A DNA stretch of 64,000 bases from Lachnospiraceae bacterium YSB2008 (lineage in GTDB: Bacteria > Bacillota > Clostridia > Lachnospirales > Lachnospiraceae), in the NCBI GenBank assembly GCA_000687655.1, contig JHWR01000014.1, positions 1-64,000 on the forward strand, given 5' to 3'. Position numbers and translations under genes: made by a program. The notes below the pieces were generated by a model, which saw only the letters and a list, made by a program, of their open reading frames with translations, ran no database searches and was not told the origin of the DNA. Below, one piece after another: positions 1-8,085 of the stretch (positions are counted from its first letter, which is position 1; each line of letters opens with the position of its first letter).

Positions 1-268
1 GACGCGGGTCCATCTCACACCGCCGGAGCTTTTCACACTGTACCATGCGATACTGTGCGCTTATGCGGTATTAACAGTCGTTTCCAACTGTTATCCCCCT
101 GTGTGAGGCAGGTTACCCACGCGTTACTCACCCGTCCGCCACTAAGTATTCCAAATGATTCTTCAGAAAGCAAGCTTTCGTCAGTCTCGGGAGGAATACT
201 CCGTTCGACTTGCATGTGTTAAGCACGCCGCCAGCGTTTATCCTGAGCCAGGATCGAACTCTCAAAAA
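1..268 (-). rRNA. rrs: 16S ribosomal RNA, 5' part (runs off the left edge)
   Basis: Read on the minus strand this begins with the near-universal 16S start (AGAGTTCGATCCTGGCTCAG, a 27F primer-site variant) at about 262-243. It continues through the conserved stretches around E. coli positions 50, 100 and 170 up to the GATGGACCCGCGTC region at the window edge. Only about 265 nt are present. The 5' end is set by similarity to mature 16S ends and may be off by a few bases. The helix sequences, such as the CGCATAAGCGCACAG stretch, resemble Lachnospiraceae. The rrn promoter lies at 471-499. Confidence 0.97.
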
Positions 269-470
269 AAATGTTGGTTCATCCAAATACTCACATAAAC
301 TATCTAGCTTATTCGAGTACCAAATCTACTGTTGTTTTGGTTTCGTTCTGAACCGAAAAAACTTTTATAATTTTAAAAGAATTTTCGGGGTTGTCATGTT
401 ATTAAATTTTCAAGCTGTTTGCTCTCAAAAGAGCTTTTTAAAAGCTGCCGTTTTCCGCGACAGCTTGTTT

Positions 471-499
471 ATATTACCACTATGATTTGATGTTGTCAA
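471..499 (-). promoter_or_regulatory. rrn promoter and 16S leader
   Basis: On the minus strand TTGACA (499-494) is followed by a 17-nt spacer and TAATAT (476-471), a near-consensus sigma-A promoter. A/T tracts just upstream (500-535) look like an UP element. The roughly 200-nt leader between it and 16S (269-470) contains a hairpin around 440-465 and a GCTCT/AGAGC stem at 421-434, typical of rRNA leaders. I see no protein gene in 269-539. The cbiA stop lies only about 40 bp upstream, and I see no terminator between them. Confidence 0.85.
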
Positions 500-539
500 C
501 AACATTTTTAACTTTTTTTCAACTTTTTTTTGACACCCT

Positions 540-2006
540 CTAAAGCCGCTTATTTTCAGCATATTTTATGCTTTCCTTCAGGAAGTGATATGCAAATTCC
601 GGATTAGATGCATAAAAGAAATGCGGAAATCCTACGAAGCTTCCCGGACCACTCATCACGCCCTCCCAGCTTTCATCTGATCCTTCCTTCTGAATGATAC
701 ATGCAGTGTCATTTGCAGTACTGTTATAATGGTGGAATTCATGCGCTCTCATAACTGTCTCCTTAGGGAGGAATCTCGGTTCCTTCTCCATGACAGTAAC
801 ATATCCGAAGTGAGACAGCTTTCCTGTATCCCTGCATGACCCCTTCACGACTCCACACATTTCATATCCTCTGTCATGCTGATCATATACCTTCTCATGA
901 AGATACATGTATCCTCCGCACTCAGCCAAAGTCGGCATTCCATCGAATATGGCATTCCTGATACTTTCGAGCATCGATCCATTTGACGAGAGTTCCTGAA
1001 GATAGAGTTCCGGATATCCGCCATACAGGACTATGCCCGATGTTCCTTCCGGAAGTGAGTAATCTCTGAGTGGTGAGAAGAACCTTATATCTGCTCCGGC
1101 CTCACGGAGTATCTTGAGATTATCTTCATATATAAATGAAAACGCTTTATCCCTGGCTACCGCTATAACAGGTTTCTTCATTCCCTGCTTTACCATGCTT
1201 TCGATCATAAGATGATGATCCGGAAGTCTCTCTGCAGTATTTGCTATTCTTATGATGTTATCTATATCAACCGTCTTCTCCAGAGATGCCGACGCCTGAC
1301 TTATCTTCTGTCGCAGATTCTCCACCTCATTCGGAAGAATAAGTCCAAGATGTCTGCTTTTTATAGTAAGCTCTTTATTCTGTTTAAAGTATCCAAGAGC
1401 ATATATATTCAGTTCGGATTCAATGATAGGCTTAACAAGGTTAAAGACTTTCTCCGAAGTTCTGTTGAGTATAACTCCCTTTATAAGCCCTTCCTTATCA
1501 TAACGAAGGAAGCCTGCTATCTCCGCTACAACAGACCTGCTCATTCCCTTTGCATCTATAACCAGTATAACAGGAATCCTGAGAGCCTTCGCCACTTCAT
1601 AGGTTGAAGCTTCGTCCGTTATCCCTATACCGTCATAAAGTCCCATAACTCCCTCAACAACTGCTATGGGCTTATCGCTGGTTGTACCTCTTTCAGGCGC
1701 ACCTCTCCATGCATTTACTGTTCCACCGCCGTAGCTGCTGCTGAGCTTACTTGTCATGAGTGTTTCGCCGATTGTATCTGTATACAGTGAACGGAGCATT
1801 TTCTCGTCCACGAAAAATGTATCCAGATTCTTCGACGGTATTCTGAGTATCTCCCTGTGAAACATCGGATCTATATAATCCGGTCCGCACTTAAATCCCC
1901 GCACAAAGAAATCCCTCTGTTTAAGAGCTTTCATCAGTGCCATAGTTATAAGTGTTTTTCCGCTGCCCGACGAAGGTGCCGCTATAACTATACCAGGTAT
2001 CCTCAT
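540..2006 (-). CDS. cbiA: cobyrinate a,c-diamide synthase (CbiA/CobB)
   Basis: 488 residues. It amidates the a and c side chains of the corrin ring using glutamine and ATP. An N-terminal P-loop APSSGSGKT (10-18) and GPDYIDPMFH (41-50) mark the CobB/CobQ-type dethiobiotin-synthetase fold. EGVMGLYDG (118-126) is the second family motif. The C-terminal class I glutaminase half has nucleophile Cys363 in AECGGYM and the PHFFYASNP segment with His462. ATG is preceded by GAAGGGGAAG. It is the last gene of the cob cluster, 12 bp after the cbiJ-E-T fusion. Residues 83-112 form a polar, Ser/Gly/Thr-rich insertion just before the EGVMG motif that is absent from typical CbiA. Nothing suggests loss of function. 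Confidence 0.95.
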   Translation of the reverse strand: MRIPGIVIAAPSSGSGKTLITMALMKALKQRDFFVRGFKCGPDYIDPMFHREILRIPSKNLDTFFVDEKMLRSLYTDTIGETLMTSKLSSSYGGGTVNAWRGAPERGTTSDKPIAVVEGVMGLYDGIGITDEASTYEVAKALRIPVILVIDAKGMSRSVVAEIAGFLRYDKEGLIKGVILNRTSEKVFNLVKPIIESELNIYALGYFKQNKELTIKSRHLGLILPNEVENLRQKISQASASLEKTVDIDNIIRIANTAERLPDHHLMIESMVKQGMKKPVIAVARDKAFSFIYEDNLKILREAGADIRFFSPLRDYSLPEGTSGIVLYGGYPELYLQELSSNGSMLESIRNAIFDGMPTLAECGGYMYLHEKVYDQHDRGYEMCGVVKGSCRDTGKLSHFGYVTVMEKEPRFLPKETVMRAHEFHHYNSTANDTACIIQKEGSDESWEGVMSGPGSFVGFPHFFYASNPEFAYHFLKESIKYAENKRL

Positions 2007-2018
2007 GTTCTTCCCCTT

Positions 2019-4061
2019 CTATAATGTAAATGAAACGATAGCGACAGGATTCTCCGCTGCCATCATTTCCATTCTGCCTATGGGTTTCATCCTTGATACA
2101 TTTACTTCTATATAATCAAAATCACTTACATATTTCTTACTCTTAAATGAAAGGAGTTCCGTCCTGGTTTCAAGAGTGATGGCAGTCGCTACGACTCTTA
2201 TCGGACATTTCTTTTCTTTAAGCTTCTTTATTATATCACTTAGATTGCCATCCGAACCACCGATAAATACATGCGTAGGTACTGCCTTAACCCTGGAAAG
2301 AACCTCCGGTGCTTTTCCCAGAGTGACCTTGACATTCGTAAGTCCGGCTTTCGATACATTTTTCTGTATGAGTTCTGTTCTTCTTTTATCCATTTCAAAT
2401 GAATAGACTTTCGCAGTCGGAGCCAGGAGTCCCGCATCAACTGTTATGCTGCCTGTTCCTGCACCTATATCATAGAGTACAGAATCTCTGCAGAGCCCGA
2501 GTTTCCCGAGTACGATCTTTCGAACCTCATCCTTGGTAACAGGCACGCCTTTTTCCAGACAGAGATCCTTATTATCGATTCCGGTCTTTGTCTTTACAGC
2601 TGTCTTGTCTTCGGACTGAGTTTTTACAGAATTATTCTTTATGAATACTGTGTATAGTCCGTCACGCAGTTTTTCATCTGTATCATAATATATCTTTTCA
2701 TCGTCAGCAGAGAGATTGCAGCCTGCGGCAAATGCCAGACTTCCATCATCCATTTCATTTACAAGTTTGCAGATACTTTCTACGTCCTTCTTACCGGACA
2801 CGAGAATATATGTCCTGCCATGATTCATGACAGCATCTTTTATCTTTGCTTCGGACTCTTTATAATCCTTTCCATGGATGCTCATGATATGCGCATCCTC
2901 CCAACTTTCCGAAAGTCTGGATGCGAGATATGAAACCGAAGATATACCGGCAATATTTGTAACGGTTATGGATTCACCTCTCTTCTCCTGCCATGTGAGA
3001 AGAGCATCCCTCATACCTGCCGCGCCACTGTATATTCCTATATCTCCTGAATAAAGAACAGCCGCCTTGATTACATCTTTGTCTGAGTCATCTATATAAT
3101 CCCCAAGATGTGCAAGAATTTCATCCGACTTATAATAAGGTAAACCTTTTCTTCCGCCTGCAAGTTTTCCTACAAGTCTTTCTGATCCAAAAACTATATC
3201 TGCCGAATCTATCGCTTCTTTGGCAGCTAGAGTCATGGACGATTCATTTCCCATTCCTGTTCCTATCAGAGATATGAAGACTTCTTTCCTGCCCCTTAAT
3301 TTCTTTCCGGATATCTTTGTCAGTTCGTCAAGAACTTCACTGAAGGAAAGTCCGGTCTCTATTTCATTTGATATGATAAATACTTGTATGCCAAGACTTC
3401 TGGCAGCCGAAAGCTTCTCAGCGAGTCCGCCGCTTCTGCCTGTCTCCTTTGTGACAAGAGTCTTAATATCATATTCCCGCATGACTGCACGATTCATTTC
3501 CGCAGTAAAAGGTCCCTGCATCGCTATGATATTCCTGCCCTTAATGCCTGCTTCTTCAGCCAGCTCCAGACTTTTGACATCTGGCAGCACCCGCGCATAA
3601 AGGCGCGACAGCACAGGACTGTCTTTATAAATGGAAAGCTCTTTACTTCCGGTTGTAAGAAGTATATTGCCTTTGGTCAGTGCAAGTGCCTCTTTAACGC
3701 TTTCCTGACTGCTGAAATAATACACTCCATCCGTATCATCGGAAATATCTACAGAAGTATTCCGAACAAGTCGAAGATACCTGATACCTGTGTCAGCTGC
3801 TGCCTTCTTAATATTTTTTGTCACGATTCTGGCGTATGGATGCGTGGCATCGACTACTGTATCGTAACCACCCGAGCGGATGAATTCGCACATTCCATTT
3901 TCATCCAGCCTTCCCTTATGAATATTTATTCCCGGAAGTTCCGGCATCACAAGCTCGCCATAATCCGTTGCCACGGCAATAGTTGCCTTAACATGATTCT
4001 CCGACAGAATCTCTGCCAGTCTCCGTCCTTCACTTGTGCCTGCAAATATAAGTAACTTCAA
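2019..4061 (-). CDS. cbiJET: three-domain fusion CbiJ-CbiE-CbiT (precorrin-6 reductase / C5,C15-methyltransferase-decarboxylase)
   Basis: 680 residues with three enzymes in one chain. Residues 1-252 are a CbiJ/CobK cobalt-precorrin-6A reductase (FAGTSEGRRLA near the N-terminus, DATHPYA at 71-77). Residues 260-475 are CbiE, a tetrapyrrole methylase (LIGTGMGN at 265-272). Residues 503-680 are CbiT, a Rossmann methyltransferase with SAM motif DIGAGTGSIT (531-540). CbiE-CbiT together equal CobL. CbiE and CbiT are joined by a polar Lys/Thr/Asp linker (475-500). The start is TTG, behind GAGGAAAAGAGA. CbiE-CbiT fusions are common; adding CbiJ at the front is less so. Intact reading frame and all motifs suggest a working protein. 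Confidence 0.93.
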   Translation of the reverse strand: MKLLIFAGTSEGRRLAEILSENHVKATIAVATDYGELVMPELPGINIHKGRLDENGMCEFIRSGGYDTVVDATHPYARIVTKNIKKAAADTGIRYLRLVRNTSVDISDDTDGVYYFSSQESVKEALALTKGNILLTTGSKELSIYKDSPVLSRLYARVLPDVKSLELAEEAGIKGRNIIAMQGPFTAEMNRAVMREYDIKTLVTKETGRSGGLAEKLSAARSLGIQVFIISNEIETGLSFSEVLDELTKISGKKLRGRKEVFISLIGTGMGNESSMTLAAKEAIDSADIVFGSERLVGKLAGGRKGLPYYKSDEILAHLGDYIDDSDKDVIKAAVLYSGDIGIYSGAAGMRDALLTWQEKRGESITVTNIAGISSVSYLASRLSESWEDAHIMSIHGKDYKESEAKIKDAVMNHGRTYILVSGKKDVESICKLVNEMDDGSLAFAAGCNLSADDEKIYYDTDEKLRDGLYTVFIKNNSVKTQSEDKTAVKTKTGIDNKDLCLEKGVPVTKDEVRKIVLGKLGLCRDSVLYDIGAGTGSITVDAGLLAPTAKVYSFEMDKRRTELIQKNVSKAGLTNVKVTLGKAPEVLSRVKAVPTHVFIGGSDGNLSDIIKKLKEKKCPIRVVATAITLETRTELLSFKSKKYVSDFDYIEVNVSRMKPIGRMEMMAAENPVAIVSFTL

Positions 4062-4077
4062 TCTCTTTTCCTCTTTG

Positions 4078-4833
4078 TTAGTTTTTGTCCTGTCTGGACG
4101 TATACCCTCGCTTAGTAACTATGTGATCATCAATCCTTACAGTATTGGAATTAGGAATAAATACTGTAGTAAACATATCTGCTGTATACTCGGCGAGTTC
4201 AGAAAACTTCATTATCTTCGAACTTTCATCTTCCCTGCCGATATTTCTTGCAACTCCGCATGGCCTGTCAGCGTCTATAAATGGAGCGATTATCTCACAG
4301 GCTTTCTTTAGATATCCGCTTCGTCCTTTACTTTCAGGATTATAGATGACTATCCCAAAGTCAGCCTCTGCTGCTGCCCTGAGTCTCTTTTCTATCTGTT
4401 CAAATGGAGTCATCCTGTCTGACATACTGATGACAGCAAAGTCATTTGCAATAGGGGACCCAAGAAGAGCTGCACCGGAAATCGCCGCAGTAACTCCGGG
4501 AATCACCCTGACGGAAACATCCGGATATTCTGTACCTATCTCATACATAATGGAAGCCATTCCGTATATTCCGGCATCTCCGCTGGATACCATCACAACC
4601 TTCTTTGAAGGATCCTTGAGTGCTTCCTCATATGCCATGCGGCATCTGTCTACTTCCTTCGTCATCGGAGTTTCAAGATAGTATTTGTCCGGAAAGCTCT
4701 TCTTCACCAGCTCCACATATGTTCCGTATCCTATTATAATATCCGCCGACTCAAGCGCCTCGTATGCCTCGACTGTCATCTTCCTGGCATCACCCGGTCC
4801 TATGCCGACTACGTCTATAATCAACTTGTCCAT
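4078..4833 (-). CDS. cbiH: cobalt-precorrin-3B C17-methyltransferase (CbiH/CobJ)
   Basis: 251 residues, a full-length tetrapyrrole methylase that methylates C17 and drives ring contraction in the anaerobic B12 pathway, using SAM. The N-terminal VVGIGPGDARKMT motif, the VMVSSGDAGIYGMA segment and VIPGVTAAISGAALLGSPI are the family signatures. The C-terminal GREDES and TSRQDKN region fits CbiH. It sits 16 bp upstream of the cbiJ-E-T fusion and follows cbiG, so it is probably part of one transcript. No oddities seen. Confidence 0.95.
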   Translation of the reverse strand: MDKLIIDVVGIGPGDARKMTVEAYEALESADIIIGYGTYVELVKKSFPDKYYLETPMTKEVDRCRMAYEEALKDPSKKVVMVSSGDAGIYGMASIMYEIGTEYPDVSVRVIPGVTAAISGAALLGSPIANDFAVISMSDRMTPFEQIEKRLRAAAEADFGIVIYNPESKGRSGYLKKACEIIAPFIDADRPCGVARNIGREDESSKIMKFSELAEYTADMFTTVFIPNSNTVRIDDHIVTKRGYTSRQDKN

Positions 4834-4889
4834 CCTATTCCTCTCTCAATTAAGATAGCAGCCTCAGAGTTGCATCAATACTCTCGATA

Positions 4890-5939
4890 CTATTCATGTT
4901 TCAAGTTATTCATGCGCACCAGTGCAAATGTCATACCGCTTTCAGAAACCTTGCGGGTCACAAATTCATAATCTTCACTTCTTCCCGAAGCAAAAAGTGC
5001 CGCCGATCTTTCGCATACACTTCCGACTCCTACAGTTTCTTCAACAAAGACTGATTCAGTGAACTCACCCGGAACTCCGAGAAGTTCATCCTTAGTATAA
5101 GTAATAAAAGGAATCATATTCTGTTCTGCCCAGAGGTTGATGGCCAGTTCTTCCCTCTTTATATCTATAGAAGTAATGGCTGCAACTCCCTTTATCAGAT
5201 CCGCATCAATATTCTCTCTGATAAATCTGTCCAGTCTTGAAGCCTTTATATCTTTCCTGCATCCTACTCCGATGATGTATGGCTTTTCATAAAGAAGCAG
5301 TTTTTCTTCCGGTCCATACACCCGTGGGGTTTTATAATCCTCAAATGGAATGATATCGTAATCTTCTCCTTTTACAACAGGTTCATCCTTTAGCATTTTC
5401 ATGGAAACAGTCTTGATAGCATCCTTGTTTGCAATCCCAAGGTAATTCTCCTTGGCATATACATCTATAGACTTTTTCTTCTGAACATCGGTAGCCGTAG
5501 TTATTACAGCCTGCCCTCCGAGCATATCAGCTATTTTCTGCGAGATTTCATTTGCACCCCCGACATGGCCCGAAAGAAGTGAGATTACATATTCTCCTTT
5601 TTCATCTATAACTATTACGGGACTGTCCACAAGCTTTCCTATTATATGTGGAGCTATCTGTCTTACGGCTATCGCAGCCGCCCCTATGAATATCATGCCT
5701 ATATGATTTGCGAAGCATTCACGGACCCACTCTCCGAGAGGTGACGCTACATTTCTCCCGTGATCGGATTCTGTTTTGTTTTCTTCTATTATAAGCGGAA
5801 GTTTTCTTACCTTCTCGCCATGCTTAAAGATATCGCAGAATATGAGCCCATCGACTCCTTCCTCGATTATCCTGTCCCGAAGCTTAATTCCTTCGGGAGT
5901 AAATGCTTTTATTGATATCAGTCTTGTACTTCCGTACAT
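4890..5939 (-). CDS. cbiG: cobalt-precorrin-5A hydrolase (CbiG)
   Basis: 349 residues. CbiG opens the delta-lactone of cobalt-precorrin-5A and releases acetaldehyde, a step confined to the anaerobic route, so this gene fixes which B12 pathway is used. The central GKLVDSPVIVIDEKGEYVIS segment followed by LLSGHVGGANEI is the CbiG core. The C-terminal IGVGCRKD domain and GVGSVCERSAAL motif match the CobE/CbiG C-terminal domain. The ATG has AGAGGACATAA upstream. It lies between cbiF and cbiH with gaps of 70 and 56 bp. Confidence 0.94.
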   Translation of the reverse strand: MYGSTRLISIKAFTPEGIKLRDRIIEEGVDGLIFCDIFKHGEKVRKLPLIIEENKTESDHGRNVASPLGEWVRECFANHIGMIFIGAAAIAVRQIAPHIIGKLVDSPVIVIDEKGEYVISLLSGHVGGANEISQKIADMLGGQAVITTATDVQKKKSIDVYAKENYLGIANKDAIKTVSMKMLKDEPVVKGEDYDIIPFEDYKTPRVYGPEEKLLLYEKPYIIGVGCRKDIKASRLDRFIRENIDADLIKGVAAITSIDIKREELAINLWAEQNMIPFITYTKDELLGVPGEFTESVFVEETVGVGSVCERSAALFASGRSEDYEFVTRKVSESGMTFALVRMNNLKHE

Positions 5940-6009
5940 ATTTATGTCCTCTTTTACTTTATCCTAAAATGCGTGCCATAAAAGACGCGCAGCATCTTAA
6001 TAATAACGA

Positions 6010-6783
6010 TCAATCATCACTACCGCGACGGTATTCAGTCGTAAAATCCGGCGAATACAGCTTCGACCTCTCTACATCACCGACAGGACTTACAGCGCCA
6101 CCAACAAGTATCACTGCAGTCTTATTAACGCCCAGTTCCTTTGCCGCCTCCACAAGTGAACCGACTGTAGCAACAATTCTCTTCTCATCTTCCCATGTAG
6201 CTTTGTAAACTATCGCCGCCGGAGTTTCTTCAGCGTATCCGCCGGCCAGCAGATTTTCCTGCAGCTTCTCTATGAGTCCGGTCGAGAGGTATACCGCCAT
6301 CGAACAGCTATGTGCCGCAAAGCTCTGTATGGTCTCCTTCTCAGGAACCTTTGTTCTGCCCTCTTCTCGGGTTATAACAAAAGACTGTGATACCCCAGGC
6401 AAGGTATATTCTATTCCAAGGCTTGCCGCTGCACCAAATGCAGCTGTAACACCCGGAGTCACGTCATAAGTTATCCCGAGCTTCTCAAGCTCATCCATCT
6501 GTTCCCTGATGGCACCATATATACTCGGGTCCCCGGTATGCAGTCTTACGATACTGACCTCGCCCGGCTTACTGTTTTCAAATTCTTTGATTATCGTTAT
6601 GACCTGTTCAAGAGTGAGGAGGGAACTGTCATATGTCATTATGCCTTCTTTACAATATGAAAGAAGGGCGGGATTCACAAGTGAACCTGCATATATAACA
6701 AGGTCAGCTTCCTTCAGAAGTTCCATCCCTCTCACTGTTATAAGGTCGACCGCTCCCGGCCCGGCACCTACGAAATGTACCAT
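6010..6783 (-). CDS. cbiF: cobalt-precorrin-4 C11-methyltransferase (CbiF/CobM)
   Basis: 257 residues. SAM-dependent methylation of C11 of the corrin precursor. Seen motifs: VGAGPGAVDLITVRG near the N-terminus, VIYAGSLVN, VRLHTGDPSIYGAI (the substrate-binding GDP loop of CbiF) and VTPGVTAAFGAAASLGIEYT. Length and motif order match the CbiF family closely. It is separated from cbiD by 57 bp and from cbiG by 70 bp, in the same direction. Confidence 0.95.
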   Translation of the reverse strand: MVHFVGAGPGAVDLITVRGMELLKEADLVIYAGSLVNPALLSYCKEGIMTYDSSLLTLEQVITIIKEFENSKPGEVSIVRLHTGDPSIYGAIREQMDELEKLGITYDVTPGVTAAFGAAASLGIEYTLPGVSQSFVITREEGRTKVPEKETIQSFAAHSCSMAVYLSTGLIEKLQENLLAGGYAEETPAAIVYKATWEDEKRIVATVGSLVEAAKELGVNKTAVILVGGAVSPVGDVERSKLYSPDFTTEYRRGSDD

Positions 6784-6840
6784 TATACTATCTCCAAATA
6801 CTGTATATTATGTAAATCACATCAATAATGTCATCAACTA

Positions 6841-8016
6841 TCAATTTACTTCATTTAAATCCGCACTGTCCGCAAGCAGTCCAAACTGATTCGAATACAT
6901 TATACACCTTATCGTGAGTTTACTATCCGCCCTCTTATTAAGGTAATGCATTATTCTTTCCATGATTGCATCCATAACTCTCTTAAGAACTGCTTTCCTA
7001 TCGCTTCCGGCATAATCCAGAAGCTTCTCTATAGCTTCTTCAGTTGTCAGTGAATCCAAAATATCATTCAGGATATCTCCCGTTATTCCGCATCTGACCA
7101 TAGCCGTCGCAAAAAGAGGCATCCTACAATCCCCTTCTCTGGAATGTGTATTCATCATGCCACCGGAAACCTTGATAAGCTTTCCTATATGCCCTGCCAG
7201 AGTTACCGACTGAACTCCTTCTTCTATACACATATCTATGGAATCACCGATGAAATTACTGCATTTAACGGCATCCTCAAGGTTAATGCCATAATGCTCC
7301 TTCATGAATTCCATACCATAATTTCCCGGAGTCATGATGATATCAGTCTCTCCAAGTGCAACCTTCTGCCTGATACTGATCCTTATAGTCTCTTTAATAG
7401 CTGACATACTCATAGGTTCAACTATTCCGCTGGTTCCGATTACGGATATTCCGCCTTCTATGCCAAGCGCCGGATTGAAGGTCTTTTCTGCCAGCTTCTC
7501 GCCGTCAGGGATCGAAATCTCTACCATTACATTTCCTTCATAATCAAATGTATCGAGCACTTCAGTCACTTCTTTTGTAATCATTTCTCTCGGCACGTGA
7601 TTGATGGCGTATTCTCCGACAGGCTGGTCAAGTCCCGGACGTGTTACTTTTCCAACGCCCTTTCCGCCTGTGATGATGACTCTGCTTTGTGCGGACGCGT
7701 CACCATTATCACCCTCATTATCGCCAACATTACCACCAACATTATTACCGACATTGTTGCTTTCATTCCTCAACAAAGAAACTTTGGCATAAACCAGAGC
7801 ACCCGTAGTCACATCAGGATCATCTCCGCCGTCCTTCATCACTGCACAGGAAACCTCATCCGTTCCGCGACTTATATCCAGAATCTCCGCAGTATAACGA
7901 ACGCCCTTAGGAGTATCTATCTCTATACTGTTTTTTTTATTACCGGACAGAAGCATTATCGCTGCAGCCTTAGATGCCGCTGCCGCACAGCTTCCTGTCG
8001 TAAATCCATGTCTCAT
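6841..8016 (-). CDS. cbiD: cobalt-precorrin-5B C1-methyltransferase (CbiD)
   Basis: 391 residues. CbiD methylates C1 of the ring in the anaerobic pathway. The N-terminal RHGFTTGSCAAAASKAA, the DGGDDPDVTTGA segment and the GKVTRPGLDQPVGEYAIN region are diagnostic. A low-complexity insertion at residues 83-111, made of Asn/Val/Gly/Asp near-repeats, lies between two conserved strands and is encoded by an imperfect short tandem repeat around 7685-7770. The family normally has a short loop here. The frame is intact. Downstream neighbour cbiF; upstream neighbour is the inserted GH43 gene. Confidence 0.94.
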   Translation of the reverse strand: MRHGFTTGSCAAAASKAAAIMLLSGNKKNSIEIDTPKGVRYTAEILDISRGTDEVSCAVMKDGGDDPDVTTGALVYAKVSLLRNESNNVGNNVGGNVGDNEGDNGDASAQSRVIITGGKGVGKVTRPGLDQPVGEYAINHVPREMITKEVTEVLDTFDYEGNVMVEISIPDGEKLAEKTFNPALGIEGGISVIGTSGIVEPMSMSAIKETIRISIRQKVALGETDIIMTPGNYGMEFMKEHYGINLEDAVKCSNFIGDSIDMCIEEGVQSVTLAGHIGKLIKVSGGMMNTHSREGDCRMPLFATAMVRCGITGDILNDILDSLTTEEAIEKLLDYAGSDRKAVLKRVMDAIMERIMHYLNKRADSKLTIRCIMYSNQFGLLADSADLNEVN

Positions 8017-8085
8017 TCTAATCCTACTCCATGCCTTTCGATAGAACGTCCCTTTGGTAACCTGTGATTTGGAAGAACTCTTCCT

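Noticed and set aside
210-485. Plus-strand ORF over the 16S start and rrn leader
   Set aside because: It overlaps rRNA and the rrn promoter, has no ribosome site and no family resemblance.
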